From Campylobacterota bacterium (GTDB taxonomy: Bacteria; Campylobacterota; Campylobacteria; Campylobacterales; JAADDG01): 15,791 bases of DNA. The first letter of the stretch is position 1; each line of letters opens with the position of its first letter. Positions 1 through 6,425 of the stretch are shown here, piece by piece. The DNA is taken from positions 1 through 15,791 of the forward strand of contig JAADDG010000028.1 of NCBI GenBank assembly GCA_013154075.1. The letters run 5' to 3'. The position numbers and the translations under genes are program-made. The notes under the pieces were generated by a model. That model made no database searches and was not told the DNA's origin. It saw only the letters and a list, made by a program, of their open reading frames with translations.

Positions 1-308
1 AGTTTGACGCGGTTTTTATCTCTTTTGTTTTGCACGGTTTTATTCAAGAGAAGAGAGATATTATTATAAAAAACGCTTTTAAGGCTTTGAAGAAGGGAGG
101 GAGGTTTGCTATCTTGGATTATGCCAATTTCGATGTGGATAAAGCTCCTTGGTATATAAAATTTGCCATCAGAAAAGTCGAATGCCCGCTTGCGGAGGAT
201 TTTATAAAGAGAGATACCAAAGAGATGCTTGAGAGATTCGGGTTTGAAAGATTTGAGGAGAATTTTTATTTCAAAAACTTTCTTAGACTTTTAAAAGCTT
301 ATAAATAG
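1..308 (+). CDS. SAM-dependent methyltransferase, class I (3' end only)
   Basis: Partial gene: the reading frame is open from base 3 to the TAG at 306-308, so about 101 C-terminal residues are visible and the N-terminal SAM-binding glycine-rich motif lies outside the window. The visible part starts FDAVFISFVLHGF and continues with NAFKALKKGGRFAILDYANFD. This is the usual 'LKPGGRxxILD' post-motif of class I (UbiE/MenG-like) methyltransferases: a strand, a helix ending in K-P/K-G-G, and an acidic strand end. The C-terminal 'MLERFGFERFEENFYFKNFLRLLKAYK' resembles the final helix-strand-strand of that fold. Family membership is fairly sure; the substrate (quinone ring, small molecule or other) cannot be told. 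The gene ends just ahead of an independent promoter for the next gene, and no terminator is visible. Confidence 0.75.
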   Translation, partial: FDAVFISFVLHGFIQEKRDIIIKNAFKALKKGGRFAILDYANFDVDKAPWYIKFAIRKVECPLAEDFIKRDTKEMLERFGFERFEENFYFKNFLRLLKAYK

Positions 309-311
309 CGT

Positions 312-340
312 TTGCCAAAAGATTATTATTGCTCTATAAT
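312..340 (+). promoter_or_regulatory. Sigma-70-type promoter for the class I aldolase gene
   Basis: A -35 box TTGCCA (312-317) is followed, after 17 bp, by a perfect -10 box TATAAT (335-340). A start near 347 would give a leader of about 22 nt. An AAAGGA ribosome binding site lies at 357-362, six bases before the ATG at 369. The promoter starts only 3 bp after the methyltransferase stop codon. Confidence 0.7.
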
Positions 341-368
341 AGGGGTAAGTTTTATTAAAGGATAAAAA

Positions 369-1274
369 ATGCTTACAAAATACATTCCTTGCGATGTGCC
401 GAAGGATAAAGAGGGGGAGTTTTTAAGCAATTTGCAAAAGAGCACGAACGGTAGCGGCAGGCTGATGCTGTTTGCCGGAGATCAGAAAGTGGAGCATTTA
501 AATAACGATTTTTACGGAGAGGGAATTCCTTTGGAGGATAACGATCCGAGCCATATGTTTGAAATAGCTTCAAGAGCGAAAATAGGTGTGTTTGCTACAC
601 AGCTCGGTTTGATTTCTCGTTACGGCAAAGATTACAAAAATATTCCCTATCTTGTTAAGATAAACTCAAAAACAAATCTTCTTCCCTACGATGCTAAAGA
701 TCCCTATAGCGAGCAGTGGTTCGGAGTCAAAGATATAGTTCGTTTTAAAGAGATAAGCGGTTTGGATATAAGAGGAGTGGGATATACGGTATATCTTGGA
801 GGAGAGCATGAACACTCCATGCTCAAAGAGGCCGCAAGAGTAGTTAGAGAGGCTCATGAAGAGGGAATGTTGGCCGTGCTTTGGATATATCCCAAAGGAA
901 GATTCGTAAAAGACGAGCACGATCCTCATCTGATAGCCGGAGCTGCGGGAGTGGGAGCCTGCTTGGGCGCCGATTTCGTAAAGCTGAAAGTCCCTTACGA
1001 AAACGGGAAGTTTATACCCGATCTTTTACGAGAAGCTACCGGTGCGGCGGGGAAAACGGGAGTGTTGTGCGAAGGCGGAAGCAAAATAGAAGCGGAGAGT
1101 TTTCTAAAAGAGCTTTACGAACAGATTCATATAGGCGGTAGCAGAGGAAACGGTACCGGCAGAAATATTCATCAAAGGCCTCTTGAAGAAGCGATTAGAA
1201 TGGCTAACGCGATCTATGCCGTAACTTGTGAAAACGCCTCTTTGAGTGAAGCTTTGAGGATTTGGAGAGGATAG
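369..1274 (+). CDS. Fructose-bisphosphate aldolase, class I, archaeal type (DeoC/FbaB/DhnA family)
   Basis: A 301-residue TIM-barrel aldolase that would catalyse reversible condensation of dihydroxyacetone phosphate and glyceraldehyde-3-phosphate in the cytoplasm, without metal. Motifs fit the archaeal-type class I family in order: 'FAGDQKVEH' with D38 (matching the family 'DHGxEH' segment); 'WIYPKG' with Y174, the position of the general acid/base tyrosine; 'ADFVKLKVPY' with K205, the probable Schiff-base lysine (K207 is the alternative); and phosphate-binding glycines in 'GGSK' (236-239) and 'GGSRGNGTGRN' (256-266). The start at 369 is supported by AAAGGA six bases upstream and by the promoter at 312-340. 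In an autotroph or gluconeogenic organism it would work toward sugar synthesis (inference). The paralogous transaldolase-like DhnA enzymes (for example 2-amino-4,5-dihydroxy-heptanoate synthases) are the main alternative function. Confidence 0.85.
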   Translation: MLTKYIPCDVPKDKEGEFLSNLQKSTNGSGRLMLFAGDQKVEHLNNDFYGEGIPLEDNDPSHMFEIASRAKIGVFATQLGLISRYGKDYKNIPYLVKINSKTNLLPYDAKDPYSEQWFGVKDIVRFKEISGLDIRGVGYTVYLGGEHEHSMLKEAARVVREAHEEGMLAVLWIYPKGRFVKDEHDPHLIAGAAGVGACLGADFVKLKVPYENGKFIPDLLREATGAAGKTGVLCEGGSKIEAESFLKELYEQIHIGGSRGNGTGRNIHQRPLEEAIRMANAIYAVTCENASLSEALRIWRG

Positions 1275-2834
1275 TTACCCTATCGTCTCCATCTCCAATA
1301 TTTTGGCGTCTATTTCGTTTAAAAGTTTATAATACGTATCGAAACTCAAGGTTCCGTTTTGATAGAGTTCCAAAAGTTTCGTTTTTTGCTCTTTTAGAGC
1401 TCTTCTTAAGACTCTCTTTTTCTCTTCGTTGGCAATATCCGCTCTTTTTAATTTAAGTTCTCCCAATTTTTTCGTGTAAGTTTCGAGCTCTTTTAAATAC
1501 TCGTTTTTTAGCTCTTTGAAGCTTTCCGGATCTATGAGGCGTTTTTGGGAAAGCTCTTCCAATCTCTCTATAGTGTTTTGAATGATCGCTATTTTTGCTT
1601 TCAATAGTTCATACTCTTTTAATTCATCTTTCGGAGGTACGATCTTTAAAGCTTTTAGAAAAGTAGTAGCGGTTAATCCTTGAATAAATATCGATAGAAG
1701 GACTACTCCGAAAACCATAGCTATAATGATATCTTTGAAAGCGAAATTATCGGGAATGCTTAAAGCAAGTATCATAGAGAGTGCGCCTCTTAATCCTCCC
1801 CACCAGATGATAGCCGCCCATGAAAATGGAATGCGGCTTTTGGTAGGATAAAAGATTCCCCATCCCAAAATTACCAAAAAAGCTCTCGAAATCAGTACGG
1901 AGATATAAGCCAACACGATAGCGGGCCATAAAGATATCAATATCTTCAATTTTATGGTAAAGCCCATTAGAAGAAAGATTATGGAGTTCAAAGCAAACGA
2001 TACATACTCCCAAAAAGTCTCCGTAGCTATTTTGATGGAGGGGAATATATCGTTTGAGAATCCTCTATATCCGCATATAAGTCCGGTAGCGACCGTACTC
2101 ATTACTCCGGATAGATTCATCTTATCGGCTATCAGAAAGGATCCGTAAGCGGCTATAGTCGTTATCGTGATGATTATCATCGGATCGTCTATGTTTTTCA
2201 TCGCATAGGAAGCAAACACCCCTATTACGATACCGATCAGCACTCCTCCGCCGCCTATTAAAGCAAAATCGGTAAACATCGTATCTATGGAGAAGTTTTT
2301 GTTTACGATGTAGTTTAACAATAACAAAAAGATAACTATCGAGGTTCCGTCGTTTAGAAGACTTTCGCTCTCTATCAGAAGTCTTAGTCTCTTTGGCGCT
2401 CCCAAAGTTTTGAATATGGAGATGACGCTTATCGGATCCGTAGCCGCAACGGCGGCGCCGAATAGTAAAGCCGCATTCCAATCTATCTCTTTTAGACTCT
2501 CTATATAGCTTGCGAAAAATATCAAGGCGGCTGCGGATAGGATCGTAGACAAAACCACTCCCGGGATTACGAGAAATAAAATTATCCATATATTTTTGAA
2601 AAAATCTGAAATTTTTATGTGTATTGCCGATTCGAAAATGAGCCCGGGCAAAAATATTGCGTAGAGTATTTCTCTATTTATCTGAGGGGATTGAAATATT
2701 TTTATAGTTCCGAGAATCAATCCGACTGCCATCAATGCGACGGTATACGGCAGATTAAATCTTTTTGCCGCTACCGCCACTATCGAAGATATCAAAAATA
2801 GTATTAAAATCGTTAATTCTTGAGTGCTTAACAT
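1275..2834 (-). CDS. Na+/H+ antiporter, CPA1 (NhaP/NHE-like) family
   Basis: A 519-residue inner-membrane protein with about 12 hydrophobic segments over residues 5-395, followed by a charged, helical cytoplasmic tail of about 115 residues. Family motifs: 'ATDPISV' with T132-D133-P134, the unwound-helix signature; 'ESESLLNDG' with N161-D162, the ion-binding ND pair of electroneutral CPA1 antiporters; and 'WWGGLRGALS' with R349. It would exchange cytoplasmic Na+ (or K+) for H+, serving pH and sodium homeostasis. The tail (401-519) is rich in Glu/Lys heptad-like runs and may form a coiled coil; no TrkA-N/C domain is apparent. The gene lies 54 bp downstream of the class II aldolase-like gene on the same strand and may be co-transcribed. 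A weak own -10 (TACAAT on the minus strand, plus positions 2856-2861) is also present. The ribosome binding site is poor (AAAAG). Its stop codon abuts that of the convergent aldolase gene. Confidence 0.85.
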   Translation of the reverse strand: MLSTQELTILILFLISSIVAVAAKRFNLPYTVALMAVGLILGTIKIFQSPQINREILYAIFLPGLIFESAIHIKISDFFKNIWIILFLVIPGVVLSTILSAAALIFFASYIESLKEIDWNAALLFGAAVAATDPISVISIFKTLGAPKRLRLLIESESLLNDGTSIVIFLLLLNYIVNKNFSIDTMFTDFALIGGGGVLIGIVIGVFASYAMKNIDDPMIIITITTIAAYGSFLIADKMNLSGVMSTVATGLICGYRGFSNDIFPSIKIATETFWEYVSFALNSIIFLLMGFTIKLKILISLWPAIVLAYISVLISRAFLVILGWGIFYPTKSRIPFSWAAIIWWGGLRGALSMILALSIPDNFAFKDIIIAMVFGVVLLSIFIQGLTATTFLKALKIVPPKDELKEYELLKAKIAIIQNTIERLEELSQKRLIDPESFKELKNEYLKELETYTKKLGELKLKRADIANEEKKRVLRRALKEQKTKLLELYQNGTLSFDTYYKLLNEIDAKILEMETIG

Positions 2835-2888
2835 CTTTTGTTTTTCGTTTTTTCAATTGTAGCGAATATTTTTGAAACGGAAAGCTTT

Positions 2889-4070
2889 TTAGGCTCTCTT
2901 TTTTAATTTAGCCTGTTCAAGCTCCCAATACTCCATATCAAACAGATCCTTTTGATTTAGACTCTTCCAGCCGCCGAGTTTTTCGGCTCTTAGCATCGCT
3001 TTTATCGTGTGGGAGATTATATCTTTTAGTATCTTTTTCTCTTTTTCGTCTTTTGGAAATATTAAAACGGCTCTATTTTTGTAAATTCCCCATCTTGGTG
3101 CGGGATCTAGCATAATTTCGTCTTTTGCGAATTTTTTGAAATATTCTTCATACTCTTTTGCAAAGTTTTCTATATCTTGTTTTATATCGTTTTGGATTAT
3201 TAAAGGGAAAGGTTTGATTCTAATTACGTGTTCGGGAGTTAGGACTCCGTTTTTTACTATCTCTTCTACGTTTTTTAGCGATGCGAAATATTTGGCTTCT
3301 TTGGAGTCTAAAACGACGCTTTCTACCCTCTCTCCTCTTAGTTTTGAGATTTCTTTGCCTAAAAGCTCCATTTCCTCTTTGGATATGGGTTTTGTTTCGA
3401 TATCCTCTATTTGCAAAGAGGCCTCTTTTTGCAAGAACTCTTCCGCTTTGTTTACGATATTTAGCATCTTTTCGTAACTTTTTTTAGCATCGTTGTCGAA
3501 AGTGAAAACTCCGTGATTTAGAAGGATTATTCCCTCTATCTTATTCCAATCGATATTTTTTGTTTTCTCGTATATCTCTTTTGCCAAAATAAATCCCGGC
3601 ATTACGTAGTCTATTATCAAAAAATCATCTTTATATAGCTCTTTTATTAGATTTCTGCCGTTTACGCTGTTTGATATTGTAACCACCGCATCGGCGTGTG
3701 TATGATCTACGAATTTGAAAGGGATAATAGCGTGTAAGATAGCTTCAATTGAAGGATTTGGAGCGTTTTTATCCTTCATAGCCTCTTTTTGTCTTTTAAC
3801 CATTTCGCTATCTTTCAAGGATTGAAGTTTTGCCATCTCTTGTAAAGTATCGAGTCTTACGGCGGCAAATCCCTCTTTTTTGATACTGGATAGATCCCAT
3901 CCGCTCCCTTTTACGTATAAATAATCTCCTATTTTTACGGAGGTGTTTCCCCCTCCGTGCAAAACTAGATTTTCATCTTCACCTATGATGTTTGAGGTAT
4001 AGACTCTCAAAGCTAAGGGATCGTCTTTGATTTTTTCAGCGAAATCCTCGTCGAATCTATTCTCTATCAT
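2889..4070 (-). CDS. Class II aldolase/adducin-domain protein (RhaD/YuxG-like aldolase half, no dehydrogenase)
   Basis: A 393-residue protein matching the N-terminal aldolase portion of the RhaD/YuxG-type bifunctional aldolase/short-chain dehydrogenases. Visible motifs: 'HGGGNTSVK' (38-46), the phosphate-binding glycine loop of class II (zinc) aldolases; E109 in 'SIEAILHA'; the zinc ligands H123 and H125 in 'DHTHADAV'; and the third ligand H186 in 'LLNHGVFTF'. The protein ends with 'DLFDMEYWELEQAKL', where bifunctional relatives would run on into an NAD-binding Rossmann domain, which is absent here. So it is an aldolase-only form of about 390 residues against about 680. The likely reaction is a zinc-dependent retro-aldol cleavage of a phosphorylated sugar; the substrate is unknown. 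The start is supported by AAGGAAAAG just upstream and by a TGTTATAAT extended -10. It is the first gene of a possible two-gene unit with the antiporter; no functional link between them is evident. Confidence 0.78.
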   Translation of the reverse strand: MIENRFDEDFAEKIKDDPLALRVYTSNIIGEDENLVLHGGGNTSVKIGDYLYVKGSGWDLSSIKKEGFAAVRLDTLQEMAKLQSLKDSEMVKRQKEAMKDKNAPNPSIEAILHAIIPFKFVDHTHADAVVTISNSVNGRNLIKELYKDDFLIIDYVMPGFILAKEIYEKTKNIDWNKIEGIILLNHGVFTFDNDAKKSYEKMLNIVNKAEEFLQKEASLQIEDIETKPISKEEMELLGKEISKLRGERVESVVLDSKEAKYFASLKNVEEIVKNGVLTPEHVIRIKPFPLIIQNDIKQDIENFAKEYEEYFKKFAKDEIMLDPAPRWGIYKNRAVLIFPKDEKEKKILKDIISHTIKAMLRAEKLGGWKSLNQKDLFDMEYWELEQAKLKKRA

Positions 4071-4096
4071 CTTACTTTTCCTTTGAAATTTTTGCC

Positions 4097-4105
4097 ATTA
4101 TAACA
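4097..4105 (-). promoter_or_regulatory. Extended -10 promoter for the minus-strand class II aldolase-like gene
   Basis: Read on the minus strand this is TGTTATAAT: a perfect TATAAT (plus 4097-4102) preceded by a TG motif, i.e. an extended -10. No good -35 hexamer lies 17 bp upstream, which is normal for extended -10 promoters and for Campylobacterota. Transcription would start near 4090, about 20 nt before the start codon at 4070. It points away from the strong tRNA-tuf promoter at 4132-4160. Confidence 0.55.
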
Positions 4106-4131
4106 AAAATCGATTTTTTTTGAGGAAAGTC

Positions 4132-4160
4132 TTGACATCGAAAAATTTTTGGGTTATAAT
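4132..4160 (+). promoter_or_regulatory. Consensus sigma-70 promoter of the tRNA-tuf operon
   Basis: Both hexamers are perfect: TTGACA (4132-4137), a 17-bp spacer, and TATAAT (4155-4160). The stretch just upstream (4104-4122) is A/T-rich and could serve as an UP element. A start near 4167 would leave only about 8 nt before mature tRNA-Thr at 4175. This is the expected strength for a promoter feeding tRNAs and EF-Tu. It may also feed the whole cluster as far as rplL, because no clear terminator is seen between here and 9275. Confidence 0.85.
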
Positions 4161-4174
4161 TCCGACTCACAAAC

Positions 4175-4250
4175 GCTGGTGTAGCTCAGTTGGTAGAGCA
4201 GCTGATTTGTAATCAGCCGGTCGGCGGTTCGAGTCCGTTCACCAGCTCCA
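4175..4250 (+). tRNA. tRNA-Thr(TGT)
   Basis: A 76-nt cloverleaf. The acceptor stem GCTGGTG pairs with CACCAGC, there is a D-arm GCTCAGTTGGTAGAGC, the anticodon stem GCTGA/TCAGC encloses loop TTTGTAA with anticodon TGT, and the T-loop is TTCGAGT. Discriminator T and an encoded CCA follow. It reads ACA threonine codons. It is first in the tRNA-tuf operon and corresponds in position and anticodon to thrU of E. coli. Confidence 0.95.
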
Positions 4251-4289
4251 TGTTTAGAGACAGTGCTTGACCAGACTTAAATCGAAGTT

Positions 4290-4375
<86 letters not shown>

Positions 4376-4377
4376 TT

Positions 4378-4454
4378 GCGGGAATAGCTCAGTTGGCTAG
4401 AGCATCAGCCTTCCAAGCTGAGGGTCGCGGGTTCGAGTCCCGTTTCCCGCTCCA
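4378..4454 (+). tRNA. tRNA-Gly(TCC)
   Basis: A 77-nt cloverleaf with acceptor GCGGGAA/TTCCCGC. The anticodon stem TCAGC/GCTGA encloses CTTCCAA, giving anticodon TCC (GGA and probably GGG codons). The T-loop is TTCGAGT and CCA is encoded. Only 2 nt separate it from tRNA-Tyr, so the two must be cut apart by very local endonuclease processing. It corresponds in order to E. coli glyT. Confidence 0.95.
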
Positions 4455-4468
4455 TTTAAGTAGAGAGA

Positions 4469-4532
4469 AAAACTGGGAGCTGTTGTAAATATCTTTAATT
4501 ACAATCTGCTATCCTTATATAAATCCAGTTTT
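4469..4532 (+). other. Nested stem-loop in the spacer between tRNA-Gly and tRNA-Thr(GGT)
   Basis: The 114-nt spacer holds a closing stem AAAACTGG (4469-4476) with CCAGTTTT (4525-4532), extended by a G-T pair at 4477/4524. Inside are AGC (4478-4480) with GCT (4508-4510), and GTTGTAA (4482-4488) with TTACAAT (4499-4505) around a 10-nt loop. It does not fold as a tRNA: no T-loop motif, no D-arm, no encoded CCA. The role is unknown; a processing signal or a small RNA by-product of tRNA maturation are the simplest ideas. Confidence 0.4.
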
Positions 4533-4568
4533 CAACTCGATGATGCCAGCCTTTAGTGAGCTATTTGT

Positions 4569-4643
<75 letters not shown>

Positions 4644-4647
4644 CGAT

Positions 4648-4669
4648 TAAAGTTTTGGCCAAAGCTTTA
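4648..4669 (+). other. Hairpin between tRNA-Thr(GGT) and tuf
   Basis: TAAAGTTTT (4648-4656) pairs with AAAGCTTTA (4661-4669), with one G-T pair, around a GGCC loop. It begins 4 nt after the tRNA CCA end. No U-tract follows directly, so it is more likely a processing or mRNA 5'-end protecting structure than a terminator. After tRNA 3' processing it would sit near the 5' end of the tuf mRNA. Confidence 0.4.
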
Positions 4670-4704
4670 GAGACTATTATTTTTAAATTTTTTGGAGGAA
4701 TTCA

Positions 4705-5904
4705 ATGGCAAAAGAGAAGTTTGAAAGAACCAAGCCACACGTTAACATCGGTACTATCGGTCACGTTGACCATGGTAAAACTACTTTGACAGCAGCTATT
4801 TCTGCCGTTTTGGCGCAAAAAGGTCTTGCTGAGCTTAAAGATTACGACAATATCGACAACGCGCCTGAAGAGAAAGAGAGAGGTATTACTATCGCTACTT
4901 CTCACATCGAGTATGAGACAGACAAAAGACACTATGCTCACGTTGACTGCCCCGGACACGCCGACTATGTTAAAAACATGATTACCGGTGCCGCTCAAAT
5001 GGACGGAGCTATTTTGGTTGTTTCTGCAGCTGATGGTCCTATGCCTCAAACAAGAGAGCACATCCTTCTTGCAAGACAAGTTGGTGTTCCTTACATCGTT
5101 GTTTTCCTAAACAAAGCTGATATGGTTGACGATGAAGAGCTTCTTGAGCTTGTTGAGATGGAAGTTAGAGAGCTTCTAAGCGAGTATGATTTCCCTGGTG
5201 ATGATGTGCCTATCGTTACAGGATCCGCTCTTAAAGCTCTTGAAGAGGCAAAAGCCGGACAACTTGGCGAGTGGAGCCAAAAAATCCTTGAGCTTATGGA
5301 CGCTGTTGACGAGTATATCCCAACTCCTGAGAGAGAGATCGATAAAGATTTCTTGATGCCTATCGAGGACGTTTTCTCAATTTCAGGTAGAGGTACAGTT
5401 GTAACAGGTAGAATTGAGAGAGGTGTTGTAAAAGTTGGAGACGAGGTAGAGATCGTTGGTATCAGACCTACTCAAAAAACTGTTGTAACCGGCGTTGAGA
5501 TGTTTAGAAAAGAGATGGATCAAGGTGAGGCCGGTGATAACGTTGGTGTTCTTCTTAGAGGTACTAAGAAAGAGGACGTTGAGAGAGGTATGGTACTTTG
5601 TAAACCGGGTTCAATCACTCCTCACACTGATTTCGAAGCTGAGGTTTACGTTCTAACTAAAGAAGAGGGTGGTAGACATACTCCTTTCTTCAATAACTAT
5701 AGACCTCAATTTTACGTAAGAACGACAGACGTTACAGGTTCAATCACTCTTCCTGAGGGAACAGAGATGGTTATGCCTGGCGACAACGTAAAAATCAAAG
5801 TTTCTTTGATCGCTCCTATCGCTCTTGAAGAGGGAACGAGATTCGCTATCAGAGAGGGTGGTAGAACTGTTGGTGCCGGAGTTGTAACTAAAATCATTAA
5901 ATAA
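4705..5904 (+). CDS. tuf: Translation elongation factor Tu (EF-Tu)
   Basis: A 399-residue GTPase, the usual EF-Tu length, which carries aminoacyl-tRNA to the ribosomal A site in the cytoplasm. GTP-binding motifs: GHVDHGKT (19-26), switch I RGITI with T62, DCPGH (81-85) with the catalytic H85, NKAD (136-139) and SAL (174-176). Domains 2 and 3 follow to the conserved end 'GGRTVGAGVVTKII'. The start is fixed by a strong GGAGGAA (4694-4700) four bases before the ATG and by the canonical MAKEKF N-terminus. Codon use is strongly biased (GAG, CTT, GTT, AAA, ACT), as expected for a very highly expressed gene. It follows four tRNAs in one operon, and a hairpin follows its stop codon before rpmG. Confidence 0.99.
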   Translation: MAKEKFERTKPHVNIGTIGHVDHGKTTLTAAISAVLAQKGLAELKDYDNIDNAPEEKERGITIATSHIEYETDKRHYAHVDCPGHADYVKNMITGAAQMDGAILVVSAADGPMPQTREHILLARQVGVPYIVVFLNKADMVDDEELLELVEMEVRELLSEYDFPGDDVPIVTGSALKALEEAKAGQLGEWSQKILELMDAVDEYIPTPEREIDKDFLMPIEDVFSISGRGTVVTGRIERGVVKVGDEVEIVGIRPTQKTVVTGVEMFRKEMDQGEAGDNVGVLLRGTKKEDVERGMVLCKPGSITPHTDFEAEVYVLTKEEGGRHTPFFNNYRPQFYVRTTDVTGSITLPEGTEMVMPGDNVKIKVSLIAPIALEEGTRFAIREGGRTVGAGVVTKIIK

Positions 5905-5907
5905 TTT

Positions 5908-5932
5908 ACGCTAAGGGCCTTTGCCCTTGCGT
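5908..5932 (+). other. Hairpin between tuf and rpmG
   Basis: ACGC (5908-5911) and AAGGGC (5913-5918) pair with GCCCTT (5923-5928) and GCGT (5929-5932). There is a single bulged T at 5912 and a CTTT loop. It begins 3 nt after the tuf stop. The sequence after it is not T-rich (AGTTAAGC), so full termination is unlikely. It could act as a partial attenuator, an RNase site or a 3'-end stabiliser that sets tuf mRNA apart from the downstream genes. Confidence 0.5.
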
Positions 5933-5952
5933 AGTTAAGCGAGGAAAAGAAG

Positions 5953-6105
5953 ATGAGAGATAAAATCGGTTTGAAATGCACTGAGTGCGGTGATATCAAC
6001 TATACGACCACGAAAAACAAAAAGACTCATACTGAGAAGTTTGAGGTTAGAAAATATTGCAAGAGAGAGAAAAAACACACTCTCCACAAAGAGACTAAAA
6101 TCTAA
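5953..6105 (+). CDS. rpmG: 50S ribosomal protein L33
   Basis: A 50-residue basic protein beginning MRDKIGLKCTECG and ending LHKETKI, the standard L33 length. It sits on the large subunit near the E site. Cys residues are at 9, 12 and 36; the position of the fourth zinc-ribbon cysteine (39) is Glu within 'YCKREKKHTLHKE'. It therefore resembles the three-cysteine form seen in some other bacterial L33 proteins, not the full C4 zinc form. The ribosome binding site GAGGAAAAGAAG lies directly before the ATG. It sits between tuf and tRNA-Trp, a gene order typical of Campylobacterota. Confidence 0.95.
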   Translation: MRDKIGLKCTECGDINYTTTKNKKTHTEKFEVRKYCKREKKHTLHKETKI

Positions 6106-6128
6106 TTCAGAGTTCTTTGAACTCTGAA
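6106..6128 (+). other. Perfect 10-bp hairpin between rpmG and tRNA-Trp
   Basis: TTCAGAGTTC (6106-6115) and GAACTCTGAA (6119-6128) form a perfect 10-bp stem with a TTT loop. It starts at the base after the rpmG stop codon and ends 5 nt before mature tRNA-Trp. No U-run follows, so it is not a canonical intrinsic terminator. A role in 5' processing of the tRNA or in protecting the rpmG 3' end is the simplest reading. Confidence 0.55.
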
Positions 6129-6133
6129 AATAT

Positions 6134-6209
6134 AGGGTAGTAGCTCTAATGGTAGAGCAACGGTCTCCAAAACCGTAGGTTGGGGGTTCGAGTCCCTCCT
6201 ACCCTGCCA
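6134..6209 (+). tRNA. tRNA-Trp(CCA)
   Basis: A 76-nt cloverleaf. Acceptor AGGGTAG pairs with CTACCCT. The anticodon stem ACGGT/ACCGT encloses CTCCAAA, giving anticodon CCA. The T-loop is TTCGAGT, discriminator G (a tryptophanyl-tRNA synthetase identity base), and CCA is encoded. It is located inside the operon between rpmG and secE, so it is presumably excised from the polycistronic transcript. Confidence 0.95.
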
Positions 6210-6228
6210 TAAACGGAAGGTTGAACGG

Positions 6229-6408
6229 ATGGAAAAACTTATAGATTATTTCAGAGCATCTAAACTCGAATTAGCGAAAGTTATTTTTCCCACAAAAGAG
6301 CAGGTCAAAAACGCTTTTATCGCGGTTTTCGTAGTCGTGACCGTAGTATCGTTGTTTTTAGCGTTGATAGATTTGATCATGTCTTTTTCACTTAAATCAC
6401 TTTTATAA
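6229..6408 (+). CDS. secE: Preprotein translocase subunit SecE
   Basis: A 59-residue inner-membrane protein, the short single-span form of SecE that clamps SecY in the SecYEG channel. An amphipathic N-terminal segment (1-25) holds the family motif 'ELAKVIFPTKEQVKNA' (compare 'E(L)xKVxWPsrxe'). It is followed by one transmembrane helix at about 28-52. Here Phe replaces the usual Trp in the K-V-x-W-P motif. The start is supported by GGAAGG (6215-6220) eight bases upstream. It lies between tRNA-Trp and nusG, the near-universal bacterial secE-nusG pairing. Confidence 0.93.
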   Translation: MEKLIDYFRASKLELAKVIFPTKEQVKNAFIAVFVVVTVVSLFLALIDLIMSFSLKSLL

Positions 6409-6425
6409 TATTTTAGGAAAATTTA

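Noticed and set aside
881..1141. 86-codon plus-strand frame inside the class I aldolase gene
   Set aside because: Arginine/serine-rich out-of-frame shadow of a well-supported gene.
6106..6128. Hairpin after rpmG as an intrinsic terminator
   Set aside because: The stem is perfect but the bases after it are AATATAG, without a U-tract, and the cluster continues in the same direction.
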